A stretch of DNA of 7,273 nucleotides, from positions 1-7,273 of the forward strand of contig USIA01000096.1 of NCBI GenBank assembly GCA_900554535.1, read 5' to 3'. Position numbers and translations under genes: made by a program. Positions 1-6,211 of this stretch are shown here, in pieces. Each line of letters starts with the position of its first letter. Positions within the stretch are counted from its first letter, which is position 1. The notes beneath the pieces are model-generated. The model had not been told where the DNA came from. It saw only the letters and a program-made list of their open reading frames with translations, and did not search any database. Source of the stretch: an uncultured Oscillospiraceae bacterium (GTDB lineage: Bacteria > Bacillota > Clostridia > Oscillospirales > Acutalibacteraceae).

Positions 1-963
1 GGCATTGGCAGCGACACGGGTGGCTCCATCCGCCAGCCTGCATCCTTCTGCGGCATCGTGGGGCTCAAGCCGACGTATGGTACGATCTCGCGCTATGGCC
101 TGATCGCCTACGCGAGTTCGTTCGATCAAATTGGCCCGCTGGCGCTCTGTGCACAGGACGCGGCATGCATCTTTGACGTGCTCGCCCAAAAGGACCCGCG
201 CGACAGCACCAGCACCGGCGCCCGGCACGCGGCCACCCCAACGCTGAATAACCCGCTGCAGGGCAAGAAGATCGCCATTGTGCCGGAATATTACAACGGC
301 CTGCGCGAGGATGTGCTGGAGGCGCTTGAGCGCGCCGGAAAGGTCTTTGAGGATCTAGGCTGCTCACTGGTTCCCATCTCCATTCCGGAGATCCGCTATG
401 CGCTGCCTGTGTATTACATTCTGGCGTGCGCGGAAGCCTCCTCAAATCTCGGTCGTTACGACGGTATCCGCTATGGCTATAAAACCGAGCACTACAATAC
501 CATCAACGAGATGATCTGCAAGACACGCAGTGAGGGCTTTGGCAAAGAGGTCCAGCACCGCATCCTGCTGGGCACGTACGTGCTCAGTGCAGGCTATTAC
601 GATGCCTACTATAAAAAAGCCCAGCTTTTGCGCCGTAAAATCAAACGCGCTTTCTCCAAGGCGTTCTCTCAATGCGATTTCCTGCTGGCCCCCACGGTGC
701 CGATGACCGCCTTCCCGGAGGGCTTCACGGCGCAGGACAGCGTCGAAACCTATCAGACAGATATCTGCACGGTGCCGGTCAATATCGCCGGATTGCCCGC
801 CGTGAGCGTGCCGTGCGGGTTTGACAAGGACGGAATGCCGGTGGGCATGCAGCTGATCGGCGACAGCTTCCGCGAGGACATCCTGCTCAATGCCGCACAC
901 CAGTATGAGCTGGCCGCACGGGCAGAAAGTTTCCGCAGCGCGGGGAAAGGGGTGCAGCTATGA
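1..963 (+). CDS. gatA: Asp-tRNA(Asn)/Glu-tRNA(Gln) amidotransferase subunit A, 5'-truncated by window edge
   Basis: GatA is the glutaminase subunit of GatCAB. It frees ammonia from glutamine, which GatB uses to convert Glu-tRNA(Gln) or Asp-tRNA(Asn) to the amidated form in the cytoplasm. The frame is open from base 1, and the first visible residues, GIGSDTGGSIRQPASFCG, are the amidase signature; the last Ser of GSDTGGS (visible residue 9) is the expected acyl-enzyme nucleophile of the Ser-cisSer-Lys triad. The Lys and cis-Ser lie upstream, outside the window. About 320 residues are present against roughly 485 in the family, so about a third is missing. A GTG at 58 is internal to the signature region and is not the start. 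The C-terminal stretch LPAVSVPCGFDKDGMPVGMQLIG is typical of the family. The stop overlaps the gatB start by four bases (ATGA), which implies coupled translation; gatC is probably upstream. Confidence 0.96.
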   Translation, partial: GIGSDTGGSIRQPASFCGIVGLKPTYGTISRYGLIAYASSFDQIGPLALCAQDAACIFDVLAQKDPRDSTSTGARHAATPTLNNPLQGKKIAIVPEYYNGLREDVLEALERAGKVFEDLGCSLVPISIPEIRYALPVYYILACAEASSNLGRYDGIRYGYKTEHYNTINEMICKTRSEGFGKEVQHRILLGTYVLSAGYYDAYYKKAQLLRRKIKRAFSKAFSQCDFLLAPTVPMTAFPEGFTAQDSVETYQTDICTVPVNIAGLPAVSVPCGFDKDGMPVGMQLIGDSFREDILLNAAHQYELAARAESFRSAGKGVQL

Positions 964-2405
964 GCAGCTATGAATTGGTCGCGGGGCTCGAAACACACGT
1001 CGAGCTGGCTACGAAAACGAAGATTTTCTGCAGTTGCACGACCGAGTTCGGCGGCGAGCGCACGGCACGGGGGGGGGAGCCGAACACGCCCTGCGGCCCG
1101 GTCTGCATTGGCCTGCCGGGCACGCTGCCGGTTTTGAACAAACAGGTGGTCGCATATGCCGTCCGCGCGGGCCTGGCCACGCACTGCGAGATCGCCAAGG
1201 TCAGCAAAATGGACCGCAAAAACTACGTTTACCCCGATTTGCCGAAAGCATATCAGATCTCGCAGTATGACATGCCGCTTTGCAAAAACGGATACATCGA
1301 CCTCTCCAATGGCCGCCGCATCCGCATCCTTCGCATTCATATCGAGGAGGACGCGGGCAAGCTGGTCCATTCGCGCGGCAACACCTACGTCGACTACAAC
1401 CGCGGCGGCGTACCGCTGATCGAAATCGTCACGGAACCCGACTTCCGTTCCCCGGAAGAGGCGCGCGAATACATCGAAAAGCTGCAATTTTTGATGCGCT
1501 ATATCGGCGTTTCCGACTGCCGCATGGAAGAGGGCTCGATGCGCTGTGACGTCAACATCTCCGTACGGCCCGCGGGCAGTGAACAGCTCGGCACGCGCAC
1601 GGAGATCAAAAATATGAACAGCATCAATTTCATCACCAAGGCCATGGCCTACGAATTTGACCGCCAGTGCGACCTGCTCGATTGCGGCGAACCGGTGGTG
1701 CAGGAGACGCGCCGTTATAATGAATCGGACGGTTCGACCGAAAGCATGCGCGGCAAGGAGGATGCTCAGGATTACCGGTACTTCCCGGAGCCAGACCTGG
1801 TGACCATTCGCGTGCCGCAGGAAACAATCGAGAAAATCCGTGCCTCCCTGCCGGAGGACCCCGACGCCCGCAAAGCCCGCTGGCAGCAGGACTTCGGCAT
1901 CAGCGTGGCAGATGCCGAACAGCTTTTGCGCTATCGCAAAGTGGCCGATTACTTTGACGCCGCAGCGAAGGGCTTGAAAAACGCCAAGGCCGCCGCCTCC
2001 TGCATCTTAGGGCAGATGTTCCGCCGCCTGGAGACAGAAGCGGACAAAGAACAGTTCAACCCGTTGACCACACCGGCAGATCTAAACGCCCTGCTCAAGC
2101 TGCTGGATGCGGGGAAAATTCGCATGAACCTTGTGAAATCCACGCTGGACAAGATGCTCGATACCGGCAAACCCGCGTCGGATTTCCTGAGCGAAAGCGA
2201 TCTTGCGGGGATCGACGAAGGCCAGCTTTCTGCCCTGTGCGCTGAAGCGGTGGAAAAGAATCCAAAGGCTGCGGCCGACTATCTGGCCGGCAAGGAAAAA
2301 GCGGTGAAAGCCTTGGTCGGCTATGTGATGAAGGCGACGAAGGGCCGCGCCGATGCGCTGCAGGCGGAAGCCATGTTGATTGCGCTTATCAAAAAGCAGG
2401 GCTGA
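960..2405 (+). CDS. gatB: Asp-tRNA(Asn)/Glu-tRNA(Gln) amidotransferase subunit B
   Basis: GatB binds the mischarged tRNA, activates its side-chain carboxylate with ATP and transfers the ammonia delivered from GatA. The 481 residues match the usual length of about 475-480. Visible landmarks are GLETHVEL near the N-terminus, MDRKNYVYPDLPKAYQISQYD (84-104), the GatB signature VDYNRGGVPLIEIV (144-157), MRGKEDAQDYRYFPEPDL (263-280) and a C-terminal YqeY-like helical tRNA-binding domain (about 330-480). The start is supported by AAGGGGTG five bases upstream and by the ATGA overlap with gatA. One oddity lies at residues 24-49: the cysteine cluster reads CSC...PCGPVC where many relatives have a CPVC pair, and about seven extra residues (ERTARGG) precede it, next to a run of nine G (1069-1077). 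The rest of the frame reads cleanly, so the gene is probably functional. Confidence 0.97.
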   Translation: MSSYELVAGLETHVELATKTKIFCSCTTEFGGERTARGGEPNTPCGPVCIGLPGTLPVLNKQVVAYAVRAGLATHCEIAKVSKMDRKNYVYPDLPKAYQISQYDMPLCKNGYIDLSNGRRIRILRIHIEEDAGKLVHSRGNTYVDYNRGGVPLIEIVTEPDFRSPEEAREYIEKLQFLMRYIGVSDCRMEEGSMRCDVNISVRPAGSEQLGTRTEIKNMNSINFITKAMAYEFDRQCDLLDCGEPVVQETRRYNESDGSTESMRGKEDAQDYRYFPEPDLVTIRVPQETIEKIRASLPEDPDARKARWQQDFGISVADAEQLLRYRKVADYFDAAAKGLKNAKAAASCILGQMFRRLETEADKEQFNPLTTPADLNALLKLLDAGKIRMNLVKSTLDKMLDTGKPASDFLSESDLAGIDEGQLSALCAEAVEKNPKAAADYLAGKEKAVKALVGYVMKATKGRADALQAEAMLIALIKKQG

Positions 2406-2434
2406 GGCTTTGGGAAGCGCTTCGGTTTGATAGA

Positions 2435-2479
2435 AAAATACGCTCCGTAGAAATTTGAAAATTCTACGGAGCGTATTTT
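2435..2479. terminator. Bidirectional hairpin terminator between gatB and the coat genes
   Basis: Two perfectly complementary 18-base arms (2435-2452 and 2462-2479) flank a 9-base loop. The stem core is GC-rich (CGCTCCGTAG), and its outer ends are AAAAT on one side and ATTTT on the other, giving a U-run on either strand. It sits 30 bases after the gatB stop and 10 bases from the stop of the converging CotF-type gene, which suits a shared intrinsic terminator. Confidence 0.9.
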
Positions 2480-2488
2480 AATGCGTAA

Positions 2489-2743
2489 TTATCCCTGCGC
2501 CTGGGAATACTTCTGCTTGACCTGTTGCATCTGCTGCTGGGGCGCCTGCTGGGTCGTATACCAGCCCTTTTCGCTCATTTTCTTATACAGATCATTCTGC
2601 ATGGTCAGTGAATCCTGCAGTGCCTTGGTGAATACCTGGTTGACATTCTGCGTGCCCGCAGACTCGATGCTGCCGTGTAAATACAGGTCACAGGCGCCCT
2701 TTTCTGTGAGCAACAGGTTCTCCATTGTGCACTTGTCGTCCAT
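2489..2743 (-). CDS. CotF-domain spore coat protein
   Basis: This 84-residue protein resembles the short Clostridia members of the CotF coat family (PF07875). It carries the family features MENLLLTEKGACDLYLHGSIES near the N-terminus, a central NQVFTKALQDSLTMQNDLYKKM helix and the KGWY motif followed by a Gln-rich C-terminal helix (QQAPQQQMQQVKQKY). It is expected to be an all-helical coat component made during sporulation; no enzymatic role is known to me. The start is well fixed by TTTAAGGAGG, whose core sits 7-8 bases before the ATG. Its gene lies 12 bases after the 57-residue coat-type gene, and its ribosome binding site overlaps that gene's stop codon, so the two are surely cotranscribed. 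A shared terminator follows. The match to the family is from recalled motifs, not a search. Confidence 0.85.
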   Translation of the reverse strand: MDDKCTMENLLLTEKGACDLYLHGSIESAGTQNVNQVFTKALQDSLTMQNDLYKKMSEKGWYTTQQAPQQQMQQVKQKYSQAQG

Positions 2744-2755
2744 TGCGGCTCCTCC

Positions 2756-2929
2756 TTAAATCAGATTCAAAAACTGCCCAAAAATCTGCTTGTGCTTGTT
2801 CGCCATCTGCTGCACGCACTGTTTCAGGGTTGGGTCTGTCATGGTAGCGGCTGCTGTCTCGCACTGTGTCTGCAAAAACTGCTCATGCCCGAGCGCATCC
2901 TCGATATAGGCCAATTCTTTTGGACTCAT
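2756..2929 (-). CDS. Small coat-associated helical protein (57 aa), partner of the CotF protein
   Basis: The frame encodes 57 residues beginning MSPKELAYIEDALGHEQFLQ and ending KHKQIFGQFLNLI. The arrangement (KEL.yIEDxLxhEQ, then a TDPxLKxxxxxMAxKHxxxF segment) resembles the small proteins that commonly precede CotF-domain genes in Clostridia and are often annotated as spore coat proteins. It reads as two short amphipathic helices, a ferritin-like or CotF-like half. The start has an excellent ribosome binding site, GGAGGTGAA, about seven bases from the ATG. It is the first gene of a two-gene unit with the CotF gene downstream. Its role is inferred to be spore coat structure or assembly; no catalytic motif is seen. 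Its start overlaps the stop of a possible 35-codon upstream frame by ATGA. Confidence 0.8.
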   Translation of the reverse strand: MSPKELAYIEDALGHEQFLQTQCETAAATMTDPTLKQCVQQMANKHKQIFGQFLNLI

Positions 2930-3033
2930 ATTCCTTCACCTCCGCCCTTAGTATGACCGGGCACGCGGCGATTATCCATAAACTGTAGCGGGCAGCGCGC
3001 AGGATTTTCCATGAAGCATTTGTAAAATTTCAT
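2926..3033 (-). CDS. Doubtful 35-codon ORF upstream of and coupled to the coat pair
   Basis: An ATG-initiated frame of 35 codons (starts MKFYKCFMENPARCPLQF, ends KGGGEGI) ends in a TGA that overlaps the ATG of the 57-residue coat gene as ATGA, the arrangement of translationally coupled genes. Against it being real: there is no ribosome binding site before its ATG (the nearest purine run, GGAAAGG, is about 18 bases away), the C-terminal codons are simply the ribosome binding site of the next gene, and a candidate sporulation promoter lies inside it. I do not recognise the protein. It could be a small leader peptide, an overlap remnant or chance. Confidence 0.2.
   Translation of the reverse strand: MKFYKCFMENPARCPLQFMDNRRVPGHTKGGGEGI
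2949..2977 (-). promoter_or_regulatory. Candidate sporulation-sigma promoter for the coat pair
   Basis: Read on the minus strand, GGATA (2977-2973), 17 bases, then CATACTA (2955-2949). CATACTA fits the sigma-G -10 consensus as I recall it, and GGATA matches four of five -35 positions. The same bases also fit sigma-E loosely (GGATAAT, 15 bases, CATAC). The predicted transcript start would fall near 2942, at the edge of the GGAGGTG ribosome binding site, giving a very short leader. That is a weakness of the call. Confidence 0.35.
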
Positions 3034-3107
3034 ACGCCGGCGTCTAGGGCCTTTCCAACCGCCGCCGGGTGTGTTATGCTAAGAAAAAGAATGGATTTTC
3101 CATGAAG
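3002..3107. repeat. 15-bp direct repeat in the divergent intergenic region
   Basis: GGATTTTCCATGAAG occurs perfectly at 3002-3016 and again at 3093-3107, 91 bases apart in the same orientation. The second copy runs into the ribosome binding site of the phasin-like gene; the first lies inside the doubtful 35-codon frame on the other strand. The plus-strand promoter lies between the copies. Whether this is a regulatory site pair or a small duplication cannot be told. Confidence 0.6.
3052..3080 (+). promoter_or_regulatory. Extended -10 vegetative promoter for the phasin-like/UbiB operon
   Basis: TTTCCA (3052-3057, four of six matches to TTGACA), a 17-base spacer, and TATGCT (3075-3080) preceded by TGT, giving an extended -10 (TGTTATGCT). 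Transcription would start near 3087, about 34 bases before the phasin-like ATG. This resembles a sigma-A promoter, so the operon is probably expressed in growing cells. Confidence 0.55.
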
Positions 3108-3120
3108 GAGGTACTGGGTG

Positions 3121-3453
3121 ATGAACTTCACAGAAGATATCAAAAAAATTATGCTGGCAGGTGTTGGCGCTGTGGCCACCACGGCAGAAAAAGGCCAGGA
3201 ATTGATCGATATGCTGGTCAAAAAAGGCGAAATGACCGTGGAACAAGGCAAAGTGCTCAATGAAGAGCTCAAACGCAATCGCAAAAGCGCAAAGCCCGGT
3301 CGGCCGGAAGCCATGGCCGATATCACGCTGAACGCTGCTGCCCCAAAGCCAAAAGCGCCGCAGGATGATCTGCTGTCAAAAGTCGAGAAAATGACGCCCG
3401 AACAGCGTGCGGCTCTAAGAGCCAAATTAGATGAGATGGAAGCTGGCAAATGA
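3121..3453 (+). CDS. Phasin-like small helical protein upstream of UbiB kinase
   Basis: This 110-residue protein has a helical N-terminal half (FTEDIKKIMLAGVGAVATTAEKG, then LIDMLVKKGEMTVEQGKVLNEELKRN), a charged Ala/Pro/Lys linker (about 52-80) and a C-terminal helix with MTPEQRAALRAKLDEME. The N-terminal half resembles phasin or polyhydroxyalkanoate-granule-associated proteins (PhaF type). In Clostridia such proteins are often found, to my knowledge, directly before an AarF/UbiB kinase gene, as here. The amphipathic helix suggests binding to a membrane or lipid surface; no polyhydroxyalkanoate synthase is in the window, so a granule role should not be assumed. I chose ATG 3121, nine bases after GGAGG; an in-frame GTG at 3118, six bases after, is possible. 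The stop overlaps the kinase start (ATGA), so stoichiometric coupling is likely. Confidence 0.8.
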   Translation: MNFTEDIKKIMLAGVGAVATTAEKGQELIDMLVKKGEMTVEQGKVLNEELKRNRKSAKPGRPEAMADITLNAAAPKPKAPQDDLLSKVEKMTPEQRAALRAKLDEMEAGK

Positions 3454-5072
3454 GTTCCACAGCCTCAAGGACAAGTGCGTCCCGGCTGCGGGAGCTGCTG
3501 GGGGTTTTGCGCAAGCGGGATATTCGCCATGGCATGACCCCCAAAAAGCTGCGCCTGATTCTGGAAGATCTGGGCCCGACCTATGTCAAGCTGGGCCAGA
3601 TCATGTCCACCCGCACCGATATTCTGCCGCAATCCTATTGCGATGAGCTGGCGCTGCTGTGCACGACCGTGCAGCCGGTTCCCTTTGACCAGGTTCTGGA
3701 AATGATCCGTGAGGAGTACGGCCGTTCCGCCAACCAAGTGTTTTCATGGATCGATCCGACGCCGCTGGGCAGCGCCTCGATCGCCCAGGTCTACCGCGCC
3801 TCCCTGCGGGAAACACATGAGGACGTGGTCATCAAGGTGCAGCGCCCCGGCATTCACGACACCATGTCCCTGGACGTCAAACTGATGCACAAGGCCGTCC
3901 GCCTGCTTCGCCTGATGGGCATGAGCGAGTCGATGGATGTGTTCGACTTTGATGCCGTGATCGACGAAATGTGGCGCGTCGCCCAGCAGGAGATGAATTT
4001 CCTGTTGGAGGCCGACCACAACGAGGAATTCGCGGAACGGAACAAAGACATCGTCTATGTGACCTGCCCCAAGGTCAACCGCCGCCTGACCACTGAGCGC
4101 ATCCTTGTGATGGAACGCATCCATGGCATCCCCATCGACCATCTGAAGGAGCTGGAGGAAGCGGGCTACGACGTCGAAGAAATCGGTCGGAAGCTCGCCG
4201 AAAATTATTCCAAGCAGGTACTGGACGATGCTTTTTTCCATGCGGACCCGCACCAGGGCAATGTCTGGATCAGCGAAGGGAAAATCGTTTTCCTGGATCT
4301 CGGCATGGTCGGCCGCCTGAGCCAGCGCGACCGTATGCTGCTGCGCCAGGCTTTTTCGGCCGCTGTGACCCACGACGTAGCGACGATGGAGGATGTGCTG
4401 CTGACCATTGGCATGCCGGGGAAATATATAGACTACGCGCGCCTTTATGGCAGTCTCGACGAACTAATGCGCAAATATCTGGATGAGAGCTTGGCCGACA
4501 TCAACCTGGGGCTGCTCGTACAGCAGGTGCTGGATATCGCACATGAATTCGATATCACAATTCCGGCGAGCATCACGATGCTGGCGCGCGGCCTGATGAC
4601 TCTGGAAGGCGTGCTGGCCAAATGCTGCCCTAACGTCAGTTTAGTGGAGATCATCCGCACACACCTTGCAAGCGAGGTGCTCGATGACTTTGACCTCAAA
4701 AAAGAAATGCGCCGCAGCATGCGCACTGTTTATGAAAGTGCAAAGGGAGCTGTGGAGATTCCAGCGACACTCTCGAGCCTGCTCAAGCTCGGCGTGAAGG
4801 GCCGCACCAAGCTCAATCTAGAAATCGTCGGTTCAGAAGAGCCGCTGCGCAAAATCGACACCATGGTCAACAAACTCATTGTCGGCATCATTGCGGCGGC
4901 TTTGTTTATGGGATCGAGCGTCATTTGCACCACCGATATCCAACCCCTCATCTTTGGTCATCCGCTGCTGGGCGTGGCGGGCTTTCTCGTCGCGTTTGTG
5001 CTCTGCGGCATTCTGCTCTTGAAGATTCGCGGGGAGCACCGGCGCAAACGGCCAAAGCTGCCGCCCGAATAA
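3450..5072 (+). CDS. ABC1/AarF/UbiB atypical kinase-like protein, membrane-anchored
   Basis: This is a 540-residue member of the UbiB/COQ8/AarF atypical kinase family, which in other organisms supports quinone or lipid metabolism through ATPase activity. Visible motifs in order are the KxGQ segment LGPTYVKLGQIMSTR (41-55), the nucleotide loop PLGSASIAQVYRA (105-117), the VAIK-type lysine in VVIKVQRPG (K129), the QQEMNFLLEADH helix (179-190), catalytic loop FFHADPHQGN (262-271, with D266 and N271) and the metal-binding FLDLGMVG (281-288, DLG in place of DFG). The C-terminus has two hydrophobic segments at about 475-493 and 503-525 and then a basic tail. All core residues are present, so ATP binding is likely. 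Ubiquinone synthesis is not expected in such an anaerobe, so the substrate is unknown. It overlaps the phasin-like gene by ATGA; GGAAG lies seven bases before the start. Confidence 0.93.
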   Translation: MSSTASRTSASRLRELLGVLRKRDIRHGMTPKKLRLILEDLGPTYVKLGQIMSTRTDILPQSYCDELALLCTTVQPVPFDQVLEMIREEYGRSANQVFSWIDPTPLGSASIAQVYRASLRETHEDVVIKVQRPGIHDTMSLDVKLMHKAVRLLRLMGMSESMDVFDFDAVIDEMWRVAQQEMNFLLEADHNEEFAERNKDIVYVTCPKVNRRLTTERILVMERIHGIPIDHLKELEEAGYDVEEIGRKLAENYSKQVLDDAFFHADPHQGNVWISEGKIVFLDLGMVGRLSQRDRMLLRQAFSAAVTHDVATMEDVLLTIGMPGKYIDYARLYGSLDELMRKYLDESLADINLGLLVQQVLDIAHEFDITIPASITMLARGLMTLEGVLAKCCPNVSLVEIIRTHLASEVLDDFDLKKEMRRSMRTVYESAKGAVEIPATLSSLLKLGVKGRTKLNLEIVGSEEPLRKIDTMVNKLIVGIIAAALFMGSSVICTTDIQPLIFGHPLLGVAGFLVAFVLCGILLLKIRGEHRRKRPKLPPE

Positions 5073-5101
5073 ATTCAAACCTGCATTTTCCGCAAAAGAA
5101 A

Positions 5102-5149
5102 AGGACCGTACAGAGCTTTGGGGCAGCCCTGTGCGGTCCTCGATTTTTT
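5102..5149. terminator. Terminator after the UbiB gene, probably bidirectional
   Basis: Arms 5102-5116 and 5126-5140 form a 15-position stem with seven perfect outer pairs (AGGACCG/CGGTCCT), one G-U pair and one mismatch, around a 9-base loop. T6 follows at 5144-5149. On the minus strand the other side reads CCTTTTCTTTT, so the same hairpin can end the converging dCMP deaminase transcript, whose stop lies 24 bases away. Confidence 0.85.
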
Positions 5150-5163
5150 ATGCATGCTGGCCT

Positions 5164-5652
5164 TTACGGATGGTATTGAAGCGTAATGGTGTCATGCTCC
5201 GGCACCAACTGGCGCATCCGGACGCCCGCACTGCGCAGCATCTGCTTGCTGGCCTGGGTTGCAGGCGTCTCGGCGTATTTATCCGAAAGATAGACGACCT
5301 CGCGGATGCCGCTCTGGATAATGGCCTTGGCGCATTCATTGCACGGAAACAAGGCGACATAGATCGTGGCACCCGCCAGCGATTTGCCGCCGGAATTCAA
5401 GATGGCGTTGAGTTCTGCGTGGACGACGTAGGGATATTTGGTCTGCATGGGGTCCTCCGCCTCGCGCGCCCAGGGGTACGTATCGTCCGAGCAGCCCACG
5501 GGCAGGCCGTTGTATCCCGTGGAGAGAATGATATGGTCTTTGTTCACAATGCAGGCGCCAACCTGCGTATTGGGGTCCTTGCTGCGCTTTGCGGCCAGCA
5601 GTGCCACCCCCATAAAATAATCGTCCCATGAAATATAGTCCTGGCGTTTCAT
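5164..5652 (-). CDS. comEB: dCMP deaminase, ComEB family
   Basis: This zinc enzyme hydrolyses dCMP to dUMP and ammonia, feeding thymidylate synthesis in the cytoplasm. The 162 residues fit the family. The cytidine/deoxycytidylate deaminase motifs are intact: VVHAELNAI (H78, catalytic E80) and FPCNECAKAIIQSGI (C104 and C107), giving three zinc ligands and the proton shuttle. The N-terminal YISWDDYFMGVALLAAKRSKDPNTQVGACIV and the TGYNGLPVGCSD segment are characteristic of bacterial dCMP deaminases. AGGAG lies nine bases before the ATG. It is 27 bases downstream of the zinc-ribbon membrane protein gene on the same strand and ends at a shared terminator, so it is probably second in a two-gene operon. 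The comEB name comes from the Bacillus competence operon; no competence genes are visible here, so a nucleotide-metabolism role is the better reading. Confidence 0.95.
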   Translation of the reverse strand: MKRQDYISWDDYFMGVALLAAKRSKDPNTQVGACIVNKDHIILSTGYNGLPVGCSDDTYPWAREAEDPMQTKYPYVVHAELNAILNSGGKSLAGATIYVALFPCNECAKAIIQSGIREVVYLSDKYAETPATQASKQMLRSAGVRMRQLVPEHDTITLQYHP

Positions 5653-5679
5653 TGTTGTTTGCTCCTATCCAGTAAAAAT

Positions 5680-6171
5680 CTACGCGAATAAGCCCTTCAC
5701 CCAGTTGGCAGCCTGGTCGGTGAGCAGCACCACCACAGCAATCACCGCGAGAAACAGCAGGACCGAAACAATGCGCCAGAAGATCTTCTTGTTGTGTGGC
5801 ATTTCCTCAAAGGTCTCCCCCTTGACGGTATAGGTGCGCGGCGCCTCTTCTTCCGACGGCTCCTGGGGCGGTTGTTCCTGCGTTTCTTCTTTTGGGGGCT
5901 GCGCTACAGCGCAGAGTTCTTCCGCACTTTTATAGTACTGGTACGGGACATAATAATGAAAGGCCTGGCCCTGCTCGTCCGACTGCACAGCCTGATGCTT
6001 TTCGTACGGGATATGGTTGTCATCCAGCAGGCCCTCCAGCATATCGGCACGGAATCCCGCGGCCGTGGTCACTCGGACCTGGTCTTCAGGCTGTGGGTCG
6101 CAAAGCTTCCGGTTCCCGCAAAACGGGCATTGGGTGTCGCAGAGAACACGGCAATTTTTACAATACTGCAT
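5680..6171 (-). CDS. Zinc-ribbon, DUF2007-like, single-TM protein of unknown function
   Basis: The 163-residue protein starts MQYCKNCRVLCDTQCPFCGNRKLC, a zinc ribbon with CxxC pairs (C4/C7 and C15/C18) plus C11 and C24. Residues about 31-88 (VRVTTAAGFRADMLEGLLDDNHIPY, then FHYYVPYQYYKSAEEL) resemble the DUF2007 putative signal-transducing domain. A Pro/Glu-rich linker (91-112) and a KGETFEEMPHNKK segment precede one transmembrane helix (131-151) and a short tail. Topology is probably cytoplasmic N-terminus with C-terminal anchor, since no signal peptide is seen. I chose ATG 6171, nine bases after GGAG; a longer frame reaches back to 6375 but has no binding site, overlaps dpaB and would include the promoter. 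An ATG at 6180 sits directly on the GGAG and is unsuitable. It is probably cotranscribed with the dCMP deaminase. Its function is unknown; sensing or adaptor roles are only guesses. Confidence 0.8.
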   Translation of the reverse strand: MQYCKNCRVLCDTQCPFCGNRKLCDPQPEDQVRVTTAAGFRADMLEGLLDDNHIPYEKHQAVQSDEQGQAFHYYVPYQYYKSAEELCAVAQPPKEETQEQPPQEPSEEEAPRTYTVKGETFEEMPHNKKIFWRIVSVLLFLAVIAVVVLLTDQAANWVKGLFA

Positions 6172-6211
6172 GGATGGCATCTCCGTTCTGCGCAAGCGCG
6201 GGCATTTTCTT

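Noticed and set aside
58..60. GTG as the start of gatA
   Set aside because: The frame is open upstream to base 1 and encodes the amidase signature there, so this GTG is internal to a gene cut by the window edge.
753..1487. 244-codon minus-strand frame across the gatA/gatB junction
   Set aside because: It spans two well-recognised genes on the other strand and has no recognisable domain.
2414..2423. GAAGCGCTTC palindrome after gatB
   Set aside because: It is only 10 bp with no loop, lies next to a far better terminator hairpin and is short enough to be chance.
2481..2759. 92-codon plus-strand frame opposite the CotF gene
   Set aside because: The minus strand encodes a recognisable CotF protein with a strong binding site; this frame is its antisense shadow and begins inside the terminator region.
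3118..3120. GTG start for the phasin-like protein
   Set aside because: The next codon is ATG at an acceptable nine bases from GGAGG. GTG at six bases is possible but less favoured.
3744..4373. 209-codon minus-strand frame inside the UbiB gene
   Set aside because: High GC leaves long open frames opposite real genes. The plus strand here carries all UbiB kinase motifs, and the antisense product is not recognisable.
5131..5631. 166-codon plus-strand frame opposite the dCMP deaminase
   Set aside because: It is antisense to an intact deaminase with all zinc motifs and starts within the terminator; no family features are seen.
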